Below, piece by piece: positions 21,090 to 32,403 of a stretch of DNA of 64,000 nucleotides. The DNA is from Ceratobasidium sp. AG-K (taxonomy: Eukaryota; Basidiomycota; Agaricomycetes; Cantharellales; Ceratobasidiaceae). Made by a program: the position numbers and the translations under genes. How positions within the stretch are numbered: position 1 is the first letter of the stretch; every line of letters starts with the position of its first letter. The DNA lies in the NCBI GenBank assembly GCA_037039685.1, contig JAWNGF010000009.1, forward strand, positions 1,426,001-1,490,000. Direction: 5' to 3'. The notes below the pieces were generated by a model. The model worked only from the letters and a program-made list of their open reading frames with translations, was not told the origin of the DNA and did not search any database.

Positions 21090-22033
21090 TGTTGCTTGTT
21101 GGTCCGTCTCAGCACCTGCAAGCTGATCTCGCTCTGTTTGACGCTCAGAACAAGGGGCCAGCCCCTAAGCAAAAATCACTTACTTGTAGCTGTCGGAACA
21201 GTCCCTTGATTCGGCGATACCGCTTGACAACGTCTTCCTTGTCCAAAGTGGACTCGAGCAGTCGCCTACCTTGACTACGATCCTGTTTTTTGCCGACTTC
21301 GTCTGCTTCAGTCTTGATAGATCTGTATAACTCGTCTCAGCCTCGCCCGCATACATAGATATATGTCACTTACAGTGCGATGCGTTCGGCACTTCCGCTA
21401 GGATCCTCTGTGCCGAGCTCGGACACATACTGATCTAGGGTGCGCAGCATGGCTGCAAGCTCAGTAGCGAGCCTCTCGTAGTCATCTGTGTTCTTCGCAG
21501 CTCCCTGTACTCGCTTCAGTCAGAATTTCTTGCTTCCTGACGTCATGAACTTAGCGTACCTGTACGACATCTACCCAGCCGATGAGCTGGTTGACTGCCA
21601 ACCCGAGGGGAGGGAATACCTCTGTGGTCTTGCCCAGACCTCTAAGCGCCGTACCCAGACCCAGCCATGCCGCATCCATACGACCCACACCTCTTCCAGT
21701 AGTAGAAGCTCCAGGCACATCCGTCGATTGGCCCTTTTCTGCTGCTGAAGTTGAGCTAGGAACGGCCATCGATGGTCCAGTCGACGGATTATGGCTGTTT
21801 GTGCCAGACTCCTCAGCAGCGACAGGTTGAGTCCCTGGCGACACGCTGAGTGCTAGGGACGGAGCAGGGGATACGGAATCATTACAACCGGATGCAGCAG
21901 ATGCGCTCCCAACACCTGGCGTGGCCAGCAACGACGAGGGCTGCACAGCGGTTTTCACTCGATCAACACCGCGGCGAATGACCTTGCCAATATACTTCCG
22001 CTTTGACTCTTTCGCAGGCGGAGTGGACGACAT
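21090..22033 (-). CDS. N-terminal exons of the NACHT-WD40 gene, cut off by the transposon
   Basis: Exons 22033-21560, 21504-21374, 21322-21184 and 21133-21090 (the last cut by the element). The start MSSTPPAKESKRKYIGK leads into a low-complexity Ser/Pro/Thr region, then AWLGLGTALRGLGKTTEVF and LGLAVNQLIGWVD, then ERLATELAAMLRTLDQYVSEL and KRYRRIKGLFRQLQ, an all-helical domain of the kind found before NACHT in basidiomycete NLR-like proteins. Without the element, exon 4 would end in NKQHM at a GTAGGC donor, and the next exon (from 19465) would continue in frame into NACHT, about 1,597 aa in all. As the sequence stands, this part either makes a truncated product or is spliced around the element. 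Confidence 0.75.
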
Positions 22034-23834
22034 GGTGGTCAATCACCGTTTCGTAAGCGTTACGGTTTCATTTGACAACTGAGATGAGTGAGTATATCGG
22101 TATGATCGTGAGACACGAGGTTAAGTCGAGATAAGAGCCGTAACACGAATACCCCACGTGACCGTAACGCATTGGCTCGCATACATTGCACCAAACCCAA
22201 AGACACGAACGTTATTGCACCCAAGAGGTGCATAGTTCTTTAGCGGTAAAGCTGGCTGGATACTTGTGTGCGGTAAAATCGCCTAAGCTTGATACGCTCG
22301 CGCTTCGGGACCCTCTGCACCGAACTTCTGACGACAGGTTAGCTGGTTACAGAACACCACAAATTTTCAGTCGCTGACTCGTTTCGTTCCAATCTTATGT
22401 GCCACGTATCCTAAATCGATCTTATGATAGAATTGCCTCTCTAGTCGTGAAGAACCCCTCTTGACACTCTTCGCGTCCACGATCGCAGCTACCTAACTTT
22501 GAGGGCTATGCGCCACAGCCCGCGGAGGCGCAAAGCTCATACTTTCCCGCAGCGCCAAAATGGGCCTCACGTGCCTCCAGCTGATATATCTAAATGCGTG
22601 CTACCATCCTTCGCTCGCATTTCCATGCTCTTCTTTTCGTCCCGCCCTCGATCCCTTCTTCCTTTCGTTTTTCCTTCGCATACCGCCAGGATTGGCCGCC
22701 CGACCCGTGGGTTGTGCCCGCGTCCCGGCGCCCCGGCTTCCACCCGGTCGCTCTGCTCCGGGTCCCCCAAACACTACCAGCTCCGGGCTGTACCTCTCGA
22801 TTCTCGTGTCGCTCCCCATTATGTATTTAGACTGTTCCTTATATATACTCTCTTATTATCCTACGACTGGTCCTCAGACGGGTACTGAAGCCTCGGCACG
22901 AATGCTACGCGCCGGAGGCCAAGTAGGTACATATGTCACCGCCAGGACCCTCATCTGCTATTGGTTGATTACAAGCTAGAGTGTGAGTTTACAATCCTCA
23001 TTGCCATTTCGGTGAGAACTCATTTCTATGTGAGGTGTTAAGCATGATACTTGACCAACCTTCAGTAGGCCACTATTCAGTTTCATTATTTTCAAAGTGC
23101 CTCGAAGGCACCAGACGTTCCTACATGACGGGATACTCAATCAAAACACACGATTTGCCGTTTGGGTGCTGGACACGCCTAGGAGGCGTGAGGAAAGAGA
23201 AGAGGTGTGAATTGGCTATCGGCAATACACGGCTATATAGGTCCTCAGACCCTGACCCTGATCCCCTACTACAGTGCCTGGGACACCCATTCACTATTTG
23301 CACAAGCTGGACGACAGACATTCGATTTCCAAGGCTTAAGCTTATGTGGCTCCGGTAGCCTACCTTGAGCACTCGCGACTGCAAAAGAGTTTGGTAGAGT
23401 GTAGATGATCGCCTTGACATGGTCCTTGTGATAATTGAATTGCTTCCTTTCCTAATTGCCTAAGTCGACCCTACATGTCCAAACAAAACAACCTAGTTGA
23501 GACGAAACATCCTCCAGACGAAGCGTCTCCCCTTTCGTCTATGCCCCTCCGTACCACGTCGATAGACCTCATATCGAGGCATCTGTTCACAGTTCAGCTA
23601 TGTTCATCTCGGCCAATTCGACCTAACCGTTGGTTCCCATTCAATAGCCGAGTTCAGACGCGCTAAAAAGGAAGATACTCGATATTCAACTCTCCCCGAC
23701 TCTGAGCACTCTACACTAAGCTATCCCATCATAAGGGCACCATTCAAGCGTCAGCTAGGCTACATATTGTAATGCAGTTATGTTTGCGGAGTTACAGTAC
23801 ATACCCCCGTTCGTAGTGAACTACCTACCAGTCC
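22034..23834. other. Intergenic region
   Basis: About 1.8 kb upstream of the NACHT-WD40 gene. A CT-rich stretch near 22610-22700 looks promoter-like. No gene, RNA or known repeat recognised. Confidence 0.3.
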
Positions 23835-24533
23835 GTGTACTTGGGGTACCAAAAAGTATCCGGAAAGGATAAATGCGCACCTCTCACTCCGACACACTGC
23901 CCGGGGGACCTAGCTCTGATAATGAAAGTTGTAGATAGAGTGTGTCCTGATGTATTTATGGTATTTAAAACTTGAAAAAAAAACTTGTAGAACTCACTCA
24001 GAGGTAGGAGAAGCAAATTTGCATGATTTCCGGGTCAACCACCAGTGGATATTTTGGCGAGAGATCATAATAAAGATGCTAGATTATTAGGTTCTAAACA
24101 GCTTCTATTACGAGTTTGGGGGCTAAAGTACGGTATTTGTTAAACTATACCCGGTAGAACATTGGGGGTCCCCAGTAATCCCATATGAAATAGCAAAACC
24201 TAGCATGTTCTAATGACCATAACTTGATGGATAGGCCGTTTCGGTCCATGGAGGAATAATAAAAGTTGTTCAGGACCTAATAATCTAGCATCTTGATGAT
24301 GATATCTCGCCAAAATATCCACTGGTGGTTGACCCGGAAATCATGCAAATTTGCTTCTCCTACCTCTGAGTGAGTTCTACAAGTTTTTTTTTTTCAAGTT
24401 TTAAATACCATAAATACATCATGACACGCTCTATCTAGAACTTTCATTATCAGAGTTAGGTCCCCCGGGCAGTGTGTCGGGTGAGAGGTGCGCATTTATC
24501 CCTTCCGGATACTTTTTGGTACCCCAAGTACAC
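23835..24533. mobile_element. Fold-back / MITE-like element with 250-bp inverted arms
   Basis: The arms 23835-about 24090 and about 24283-24533 are near-identical inverted copies. Both outer ends read GTGTACTTGGGGTACC on their own strand. The middle, about 190 bp, is unique and AT-rich. No transposase frame is present, so it would be non-autonomous. I could not see a clear target duplication. Family unknown; it is unrelated to the Tc1-type element by end sequence. Confidence 0.7.
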
Positions 24534-24983
24534 ATAATTATATTAACAAATTTAAGTAGTAAACGTCAGGGACGGTCCCATACACAACCCCATCGCCACC
24601 TTCTCACGGATATTGGGTGCCTCGAAATGTCGCGTATCGAGCAATGTTTTGTGTAATAGCCTATCATGGAGGTCCGCACTCTCTTGCACGAAGCCTGTCG
24701 ACCAACAGTGAAAGCGCGTCGATCCAGCGGGCAGTGTAGCCCCCCACTTACCGATCAGCCGCGGTTAAATTAACTTGCACCAATTACAACGCAAGTTGCC
24801 CATCTAACTGTATTCCAACCGCTGGTGCCTTCCGCACTATGGGCCGTTTGTTCATTTTTTTTTTAGCACATTGGTGGTGTTCGGGCCCGATCGGGCCTCC
24901 ACTTGCTGACCTAAGCTGGATGACTGAGCCCACGCTGACTGATTGTTATGTTGTGGAGTGTATCAAACAGGGGGCGTGACTGC

Positions 24984-25016
24984 ACGCGTCAATAAAACGA
25001 TCACGGCTTGACGCGT
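24984..25016 (+). promoter_or_regulatory. Two MluI cell-cycle boxes (ACGCGT) upstream of RNR1
   Basis: ACGCGT occurs at 24984-24989 and 25011-25016, about 115-150 bp before the RNR1 start. ACGCGT is the binding site of the MBF (Swi6-Mbp1/Cdc10-Res) factor that drives RNR genes at G1/S in yeasts. The sites are seen; their use here is inferred from that known regulation. Confidence 0.6.
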
Positions 25017-25131
25017 CTCTATCTTTCAACCACCACATCAGAGATCACCATTCTCTACGCCCAACGCTACTTGTATCTTGATATACCTTGTACTTTGTAG
25101 CTTCTACTCTTGGATAGACTCTTGTACCAAC

Positions 25132-28100
25132 ATGGCCTACGTCTTCAAGAGAGGTAAGCATGCCAATGAGGAGCATACAATGTGGTGTTGACCGCCAGCT
25201 GCCCCCTTATCCTAAAATTGAACATGACAGACGGGTGAGTGACATTGAATCCATGTACGGTCATCTCCCCTAACCCCCGCCACAGACGTAAGGAGCGAGT
25301 CGCCTTTGACAAGATTACCGCTCGCATCACCAAGCTCTGCTATGGCCTTGACAGGGCTCACGTCGATCCGATCGAGGTCACCAAAAAGGTTATCGCAGGC
25401 GTCTATGCGGGCGTTACCACCGTGGAGCTCGACAATCTCGCTTCCGAAACGGCAGCCTACCTGACCACAAAGCACCCGGACTATGCAATCCTTGCCGCAC
25501 GTATTGCGATCAGCAACCTGCACAAGGAAACCAAGAAGAACTTTAGCGCTGTGATTACCGACTTGTACAGCTATGGTGAGACCACATGGCTTCGACATAG
25601 CTATGTTCTGAGCCTTCTGCCTAGTCAATCCCAAGAACGGCCGTCCAGCTGGAATGATTAGCAAGGAGGTTTATGAAATTGTCCAAGAAAATGCTGCCAC
25701 ACTGGACTCGGCGATGATCTATGAGCGAGATTTCCATTATAACTTGTGCGTTGCCTGATGCATAGTATATTTCTCCCACTGACGTTGTGGATAGCTTTGG
25801 CTTCAAAACTCTGGAGAGATCCTACTTGTTGCGAATCAACGGCCGCGTCGCCGAGCGACCTCAACACATGCTGATGCGTGTGGCCGTCGGTATTCATGGC
25901 AGGAACATTGACAAGGCTATTGAGACTTACAATCTCATGAGCGAGCGGTAGGTCGATTGCTTCAGCTGAATAGGGTCATTCTCATACTTCGTCAGATATT
26001 TCACTCATGCGTCCCCCACGTTGTTCAATGCTGGAACACCTCATCCTCAACTTTCGTCCTGCTTCCTCGTGGCCATGAAGGATGACAGCATAGATGGCAT
26101 TTACGACACGTTGAAGACTTGTGCCATGATCAGCAAGGTGTGGAGCGTTGTCCGAAAAAACTGTGTCACGTGCTGATATTTCGTGGCCTTAAGACTGCTG
26201 GAGGTATCGGGCTGCATATCCATAACATCCGCGCCACCGGGTCGTACATCGCGGGTACCAATGGCTACAGCAATGGCATCGTTCCCATGCTTCGCGCGTA
26301 TGACGCAACTGCCCGCTATGTCGACCAAGGCGGGAACAAGCGACCCGGCGCCTTTGCAATCTATCTCGAGCCTTGGCACGCTGACGTCTTCGAGTTCCTC
26401 GATCTTCGCAAGAATCACGGCAAGGAGGAAGTTCGCGCCCGTGATTTGTTCTATGCGCTGTGGATCCCCGATCTCTTGTACGTGACGAGTTGTGGTATTC
26501 TCGTAATGTTGGCTAACTTTACCATAGCATGCAACGCATCGAGGAGGATGGCGATTGGTCATTGTTCTGCCCGAACGAAGCACCTGGTCTCGCGGATGTT
26601 CACAGTGAAGCATTCGTCGAGTTGTACACCAAGTATGAAAAGGAAGGTCGGGCTCGCAAAACTATGAAAGCGCAGAAACTTTGGTACGCCATTCTCGACG
26701 CGCAAATCGAGACTGGAGGTCCCTTCATGTTGTACAAGGACGCTGCGAATGGTGAGTGTTCACGGCGCGATCATATGCATCGTACTTATATCTTGGGCAG
26801 CCAAATCCAACCAACAGAACCTGGGAACCATCAAGTCGTCAAACTTGTGCACCGAGATCATCGAGTACTCCGCTCCCGACGAGGTGGCCGTTTGCAACTT
26901 GGCGTCAATCGCGTTGCCAACCTTTATTGTTGACGACCCAACCGCACCGCACGGCAAGCGGTACGACTTTAAGAAGTTGCACGCTGTTGCCAAGGTCGTC
27001 GCGAACAATTTGAACACCATCATCGACGTTAACTACTACCCTGTCCCTGAGGCTCGCAACTCGAATATGCGCCACCGCCCGATTGGTATCGGTGTACAGG
27101 GTCTCGCTGACGCATTCATGTGCATGAAGATGCCATTCGACTCGCCCGAAGCTCGCGAACTCAACATCTTGATCTTCGAGACGATTTACCATGCTGCTGT
27201 CGAAGCGAGCGCGGAGATGGCTGAAGCTCAAGGCGCATACTCATCCTTCCCTGGATCTCCTGCGAGTCAGGGCAAGCTGCAGTTTGACCTCTGGGGCGTC
27301 ACCCCGAGCTCTCTCTGGGAGTGGGAGGATCTCAAAGCCAAGGTTATGCGTACTGGCTTGCGAAACTCACTCCTGCTTGCACCAATGCCCACTGCGAGCA
27401 CGAGCCAGATTTTGGGCTTCAACGAGTGTTTCGAGCCGTACACTAGGTCAGCACGTTTACACCCAAGCGAAACAAATATCTGACTCTATGTATAGCAACA
27501 TTTACACGCGCCGTGTACTCGCTGGCGAGTTCCAAGTTGTTTGCCCGTGGTTGCTGAGGGATCTCGTGAGCCTTGGCCTGTGGGACGACGATATGAAGAA
27601 TATGATCATCGCCTCGGGTGGTAAGCCGGTGCTTTCATCCTTCACGCCCGTACTCAATCGTCCTCTCAAGGTTCCGTTCAAAACATTGCCGGTATCCCCG
27701 ACGATATCAAGGCCATCTACAAGACCGTCTGGGAAATCAGCCAAAAGACAGTCCTCAACTTGGCCGCCGACCGTGGCGCGTTCATTTGCCAGAGCCAGAG
27801 CTTGAACGTTCATCTCCAAAGCCCGAATGCCCGCCAACTCGTAGGTTGCGATCGTCTGGAACCCGAGCCACGCTGATCTCTCGTCCAGACTAGCATGCAT
27901 TTCTATGGATGGAAGAAGGGCTTAAAGACCGGCATGTAGTGAGTACCGCGGCCAACGCCGTAGATGACCACTGATCGGCCTGCGTTAGCTACCTCCGCAC
28001 GCGCCCTGCGGCTCAGGCTATCCAATTCACCGTCGATCAAAGTGTGATCAAGCAGGCGAAAGCCGCCAAGGCGGCGGCTGGCGGAACGACTACTGTAAAG

Positions 28101-28543
28101 CCAGAGGTCACACCCAAACCAGCAACCCCGTCCCTAGAGTCCGCGTCGGTCGCGTCTCTGGCTCCAACCTCGCTGCGTCCACACCCGCTCTCACCACTCC
28201 CACATCTATCGCCACCGACCAAGATGCGGCGGTCACCCCTACTATCGCCACCTTGCGCAATTTGAGCCTCGCGTCTACCGGACCCGCCTCTCCTGCGATT
28301 TCTACGGCCGCCGTAAATGGCTCCTCGCTTTCCTTGCCCGTGTCGTCCGTGAGTACGCCGTCGGTCGCTGAAACAGCTCAAACCTCCCTCGGTGGGGCGT
28401 CGACTCCTTCAACCGAGGCGCCTGCGACTATTGATCCCGAGTATGCGGCCGCATTGGAACGCCAGCGTCAGCGAGAACTAGAGCAGGCCAAGTTGTATTG
28501 CTCGTTGGAGAACAAGGAAGCTTGCGAGATGTGCTCAGGTTGA
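25132..28543 (+). CDS. RNR1: Ribonucleoside-diphosphate reductase large subunit
   Basis: Reduces ribonucleoside diphosphates to deoxy forms with the small subunit; the rate-limiting step of dNTP supply. Thirteen exons: 25132-25153, 25231-25234, 25286-25575, 25625-25745, 25795-25947, 25996-26137, 26194-26477, 26528-26751, 26801-27446, 27496-27620, 27671-27840, 27889-27938 and 27989-28543, over 900 aa. The ATP cone begins [20 protein letters not shown]. Catalytic motifs: [47 protein letters not shown] and [11 protein letters not shown]. The C-terminal redox pair is in ACEMCSG. Exon 2 is 4 nt. In the Ser/Thr-rich linker of the last exon (about 28080-28260) the frame must change to reach the C-terminal CxxC, so a frameshift, sequencing error or unseen intron lies there. 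Confidence 0.93.
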
Positions 28544-28992
28544 GCGGTGCTCTAAGGCGCGGTTCGATGGGTCTGAAGACGGCATGGGGGCATAGATTGA
28601 AGCTTTGGTTCATGTTATGTAGGATTTGACTTGTAGTTTGTGAATATCTGGTCTTGAATTTTAGTTTGTTTCAAACCTGTGACACTTGGACTTCACATGA
28701 TTCCATCACATCTAATCCACAGGCACCTGCCGAATTAAGTTGATTGATGGGCAACTGAATGCAATATACTTTCAATGCATCGGAACTAAGGTTCTCTCTC
28801 CCGTCCCCACCCCTCTTGTTCTCAGTGTATAGTATTGATAAATTACCTACGAAATACATCAGACATCCAATGGCTAAGGTTTCTGTCCCAGCCTCTACGT
28901 CAAGGTAATATAAATGCATACCTTTCTATCGTACGTCTTGGGTTGACAAAAACTGAAGGTTCGACGTACCTGATCTCCGACGTGAGACCATA
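28544..28992. other. RNR1 3' flank and intergenic region
   Basis: Contains the RNR1 3' untranslated region. No gene recognised. Part of this flank was also copied in the duplication at 31870. Confidence 0.3.
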
Positions 28993-29460
28993 ATGCAACG
29001 AATGCTCTACTATTTCATGCGCCTCCTTATGTGTCCCACGCGTCTTGTCCAGAATGTGTTTCGTTTCGGGTCAGATTACGCAGGCGTTGGCCGTGCTGTT
29101 CGCCGTTACCGAGGCGCGCAGCCCGCGGTGGTTGAAATACCTGCTATATCCACACTCCCAGAGTTCGTTCAGCCTGTGACCACGTTCCAGTGCACGCGTC
29201 GCGGAGTTGGGGTCATTCTGGCTTTGGTGTTCTTGTTCTCACGGATGATAAACCCGTTGACCATAGTTTCGAATCCCGGTTCGATCAAATTCGAGATGGA
29301 CGGCTTGGTAGATCTGCCGAGCTCGCGCTCACCGACAATCCGCGTTGATGGGGATGTCGCAAATATCGCTATCATCCTCTTCGCCTTCGATAATTCCGGG
29401 GAGCTCCGAATAATCTCGGATCTGGGCGGAAATAACATGGCCGCGGTCATTGGTGCTTGA
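28993..29460 (+). CDS. Hypothetical small membrane protein, copy A
   Basis: 155 aa, no known family recognised. The N-terminus (MQRMLYYFMRLLMCPTRLV) is amphipathic. Then come a basic stretch (YRGAQPAVVEIPA), one membrane segment (GVGVILALVFLFSRMI), and a polar C-terminal part with VDGDVANIAIILFAF. The same order (amphipathic start, VV..P, one membrane segment, short tail with a second hydrophobic patch) is seen in the genes at 32404 and 36878, so the three may be one local family. It sits directly after RNR1, as copy B sits after the decayed RNR1 tail. Confidence 0.45.
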   Translation: MQRMLYYFMRLLMCPTRLVQNVFRFGSDYAGVGRAVRRYRGAQPAVVEIPAISTLPEFVQPVTTFQCTRRGVGVILALVFLFSRMINPLTIVSNPGSIKFEMDGLVDLPSSRSPTIRVDGDVANIAIILFAFDNSGELRIISDLGGNNMAAVIGA

Positions 29461-30253
29461 GGAGCTTACGTACGCACCTTTTCTCAAATTGACGCGTGCC
29501 CCTAAGTCTTATCGCTTCTGACCTCGCAAGTTGACAAGATGCCCCAAAACATGATCGGTTACTAAATCAACTGCCGACGTATACCTAGGACTGAATCCTA
29601 CTCTTGTGGACCACTCGACATCTATGCTCAAAAACTCGCATATGCATTATTGTGTATTTTTATGATGTGATTACTTGCCATGCTGTATGACCGCTTATGA
29701 TCTCTTGATTATGTTCTTCTCCCTCTTCCAGCTCGTGGTTTCGCCTGGATTCAGGTCTGCGCAGCTATCCAGCTTGGATGACTTTGACCTTGACCTTGAC
29801 CTTGACCCTGACTTTCACACCATTTATAATGTATTAACGCTGAATGTAAAAAAGTAACTAAATGTATTCAATGAATGTTGTTAAAATGACTTGCCTACTG
29901 GTAGATGACAGATGTGGTGGTAGGGAGGGGAGAGACATGAGATCAGCCGAGCCATTTCAGCACGGCATGATGTAGTCGGGTGCATTGTCCGACAGGGACA
30001 ATCCTGTGTCGATCAAAACGAGAGCACTACCATGTTCGTTTGAATTGTTGTGCGTAGTGTAGCGCCGGCCACACCATAACAATGGTTGCAGAGAGTTGGG
30101 ATTGGTATGATGATGCCTGATATGCGGTATTGATTCAGTTGTGATAGCCATGGTGTACCTAGTATGTCATAACGGTGGGCTGAACAAGCCTTCTGGACCC
30201 CAACCAAGGACAAAGCCGAAAGAACGCTCCCCCAACTCAAAGTTTGCACCCAA
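29461..30253. other. Intergenic region with short hexamer repeat
   Basis: No gene supported. A CTTGAC/TTGACC hexamer is repeated about four times at 29777-29812, giving a DLDLDPDF-like reading. Confidence 0.3.
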
Positions 30254-31558
30254 ACAAAGAAAGTAGATCTAACAAGCAACAGAGTAAGAATCGCCGTTGT
30301 CGCTCACGAGGTCTCCCGCGCGACTGTGTAGGCAGTGCCAGCCACGCGCTCCCCTCAAGGTAGAAGCTTACCTGTTTCGTTAGTCACCTCGATGTCTTCA
30401 GCACTTAGTGGTTTGTGGAACACGTGGAATCGGCCATGAACACCTATTGGGTGGAAGAGAACAGAGCCGACGTAGGCGAAACATGTTGAGGCGCTCTTGA
30501 ATGCGCTCCTGACGAGAGACCGTTCTTGAGAGCCGTGCTGATCAGCCACAGTAAGCCCTAGAAACGATAAAACTTACGGGACGACCACAACCTCCCCAGC
30601 ACGGATCTATTCAGAAATACCTGCGCTGGCGTAACCTTCGGCCCAAGTCGCTCAACAATGCTCTTCAGTCCCCTATCCACCGCACTGCCTGGTAGTTTTG
30701 TAATCGAACTCTCACTCCCGAGTTATCCGAGTCCTATACTGACCAAGTGGCGTATCCTACGTTGAGCTATAACATGCGGCTCTCAATCCTTATCCCGTAC
30801 ACATTTGCGAACGCGAGAAGTGGAGCCTGGTTGTGTCGATGGGTGGAAGGGGGGGGGAGCTAAGTACAGTTTGCGAGCCCCTATGGACGCTGTACAGCTT
30901 GGTCTGAATGCTTACCTGACCCACAACGGGAGCCACCTCCAATGTTCCAGAACAAGCTGATCAATATTGAAACCGGAAACACCCATAGATCCGTGTTGAA
31001 CGACTTTGTATTAGTGCAACCCTGAACTAGCGGGCCAACAGGTCAACACCCTCCCTTCCGCGTTCTTGCGCCTGCTCGAACTGCGTCCCCAGGATTTCAG
31101 GGGAGTAGACCTGCGACGGCGAACGAGAGGTGGATCCGCGTAAGATAACCCCAGTTTCAGGAGAATGGGTGCGTTCATATTTTGTATTTTATTCCTACTC
31201 TGTTAAGCTAACGTCCAGAGCCTCCTCTGAATCCTCACCACCACTCCAACCATGCTTGTTTGTCATCCATATGTCCTTGCTTTTCAATCTCATTGGATTT
31301 AGTTCCCCAATCTCGAACGTTTTGTTCCCGACTGCGACTAACAGTGCCCCCCCCCATATGCTTGATGTAGTACCTCTCCTACGCTCTCATCGTTCCTATA
31401 CACTTGCCCAATATCAATAAGACCGCCCCCCGCCCCCCCAATGAAATGCCTGGAGGATATCAGTCGCCACGTCCTTACCAAATAGTGCGGTCCCCTTCCC
31501 AAACGCAATGGGAGGGATGCAGCATTTATTATTCAGAGGAAGGGCGGTGACAGACACC
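30254..31558 (-). pseudogene. Decayed aldo-keto reductase, copy A
   Basis: Degenerate copy of the AKR gene at 33816-35138. The start codon equivalent is GTG (31556-31558), then ALPLNNKCCIPPIAFGKGTALFGKDV matches copy B's ALPLNDKRRIPAIAFGTGTALFGKDA in part, after which the frame breaks at GGGG. Further remnants are GVSGFNID near 30965, and at the 3' end SAEDIEVTNETGKLL followed by in-frame stops. Upstream sequence to about 31700 also resembles that of copy B. Not translatable as an AKR. Confidence 0.75.
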
Positions 31559-31869
31559 GTGGTCAAGAAACTGCACATAACGTGTAAAGATACGGCAAGA
31601 TGTATTGGTAAACGCATGGATGTGGTGTGTCGTATTGCATCAGCCAACGGAAGGAGCGTATCCACTCGAACTATTTCTAGGTCTATAGCCATCGAGCGAT
31701 GCATATATTCGGCCTCTATCCGTTCGCATCAGAAAGAAATGTCACTAGTGCGATGTGTGTAAAAAGCTGAGCACCGTGAACCACTGATATCCTTAAAATA
31801 CAAAGACAGATCCCTACGTTAGGATCCTATAACTCTTGATTCTCTCCCATGCTTGCTTGTGAATCCGAG

Positions 31870-32130
31870 GTCCATACACCGTCGGTCGCTGATACCGCTC
31901 CGATATTACTTGGTGCCACGACAACTCCCTCGACCAAAGCCTTCGCGATCATTGATCCCGAGTAAGAGGTCCAATGTCAGCGAGAATTAGAGCAGACAAA
32001 TATGTGCTGCTTGCCAGCAAACAGGGCACCGCACGAGATGTGCTCGGTTGACGGATCACTCTCAGGCGATGTGTATGCATGTGAAAGCGCCTTCGATCGC
32101 GACTTGAGGACTCTATATTTGTTAGTTCTA
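31870..32130 (+). pseudogene. Decayed duplicate of the RNR1 3' end
   Basis: The stretch parallels 28350-28600 of RNR1: GTCGGTCGCTGA, then CAACTCCCTCGACC, ATTGATCCCGAGTA, CAGCGAGAATTAGAGCAG and GAGATGTGCTCGGTTGA, which corresponds to the C-terminal CEMCSG codons and stop. It has substitutions, small deletions and frame loss. Only the tail of RNR1 is present, so it is a by-product of a segmental duplication, not a retired whole gene. Confidence 0.8.
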
Positions 32131-32403
32131 CATCCTAGTATTTTTTACATAGTCCTTTTGTTGCTGTGGAACGCACGTCTAGCTGTGTTGGACGAGTTTT
32201 GAGGATTTTGGTCATCGTGATGTGGGAGTGATGTGGGTAGCTAATGTAAACTCTCACGGTCCGTACGAGGCAGCTTGATGGGCATTACTTCCCTTAAATG
32301 TCCAGGACAAACATCTCCAACCAAACCGCGCTTGCTTCTTTCCACAGCGACAACAGCCGAGTCTTGAAACGGTTTTTAAATTCACATCGTAGATTTATAC
32401 ACG

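Noticed and set aside
22499..22979. Overlapping plus-strand frames rich in Arg/Pro
   Set aside because: Three frames are open at once over a GC/CT-rich stretch, with no motif. More like a promoter region than coding.
31414..31704. Intact short ORF matching the AKR start
   Set aside because: It is the first part of decayed AKR copy A, with no usable start at the proper place and a frame break after GGGG.
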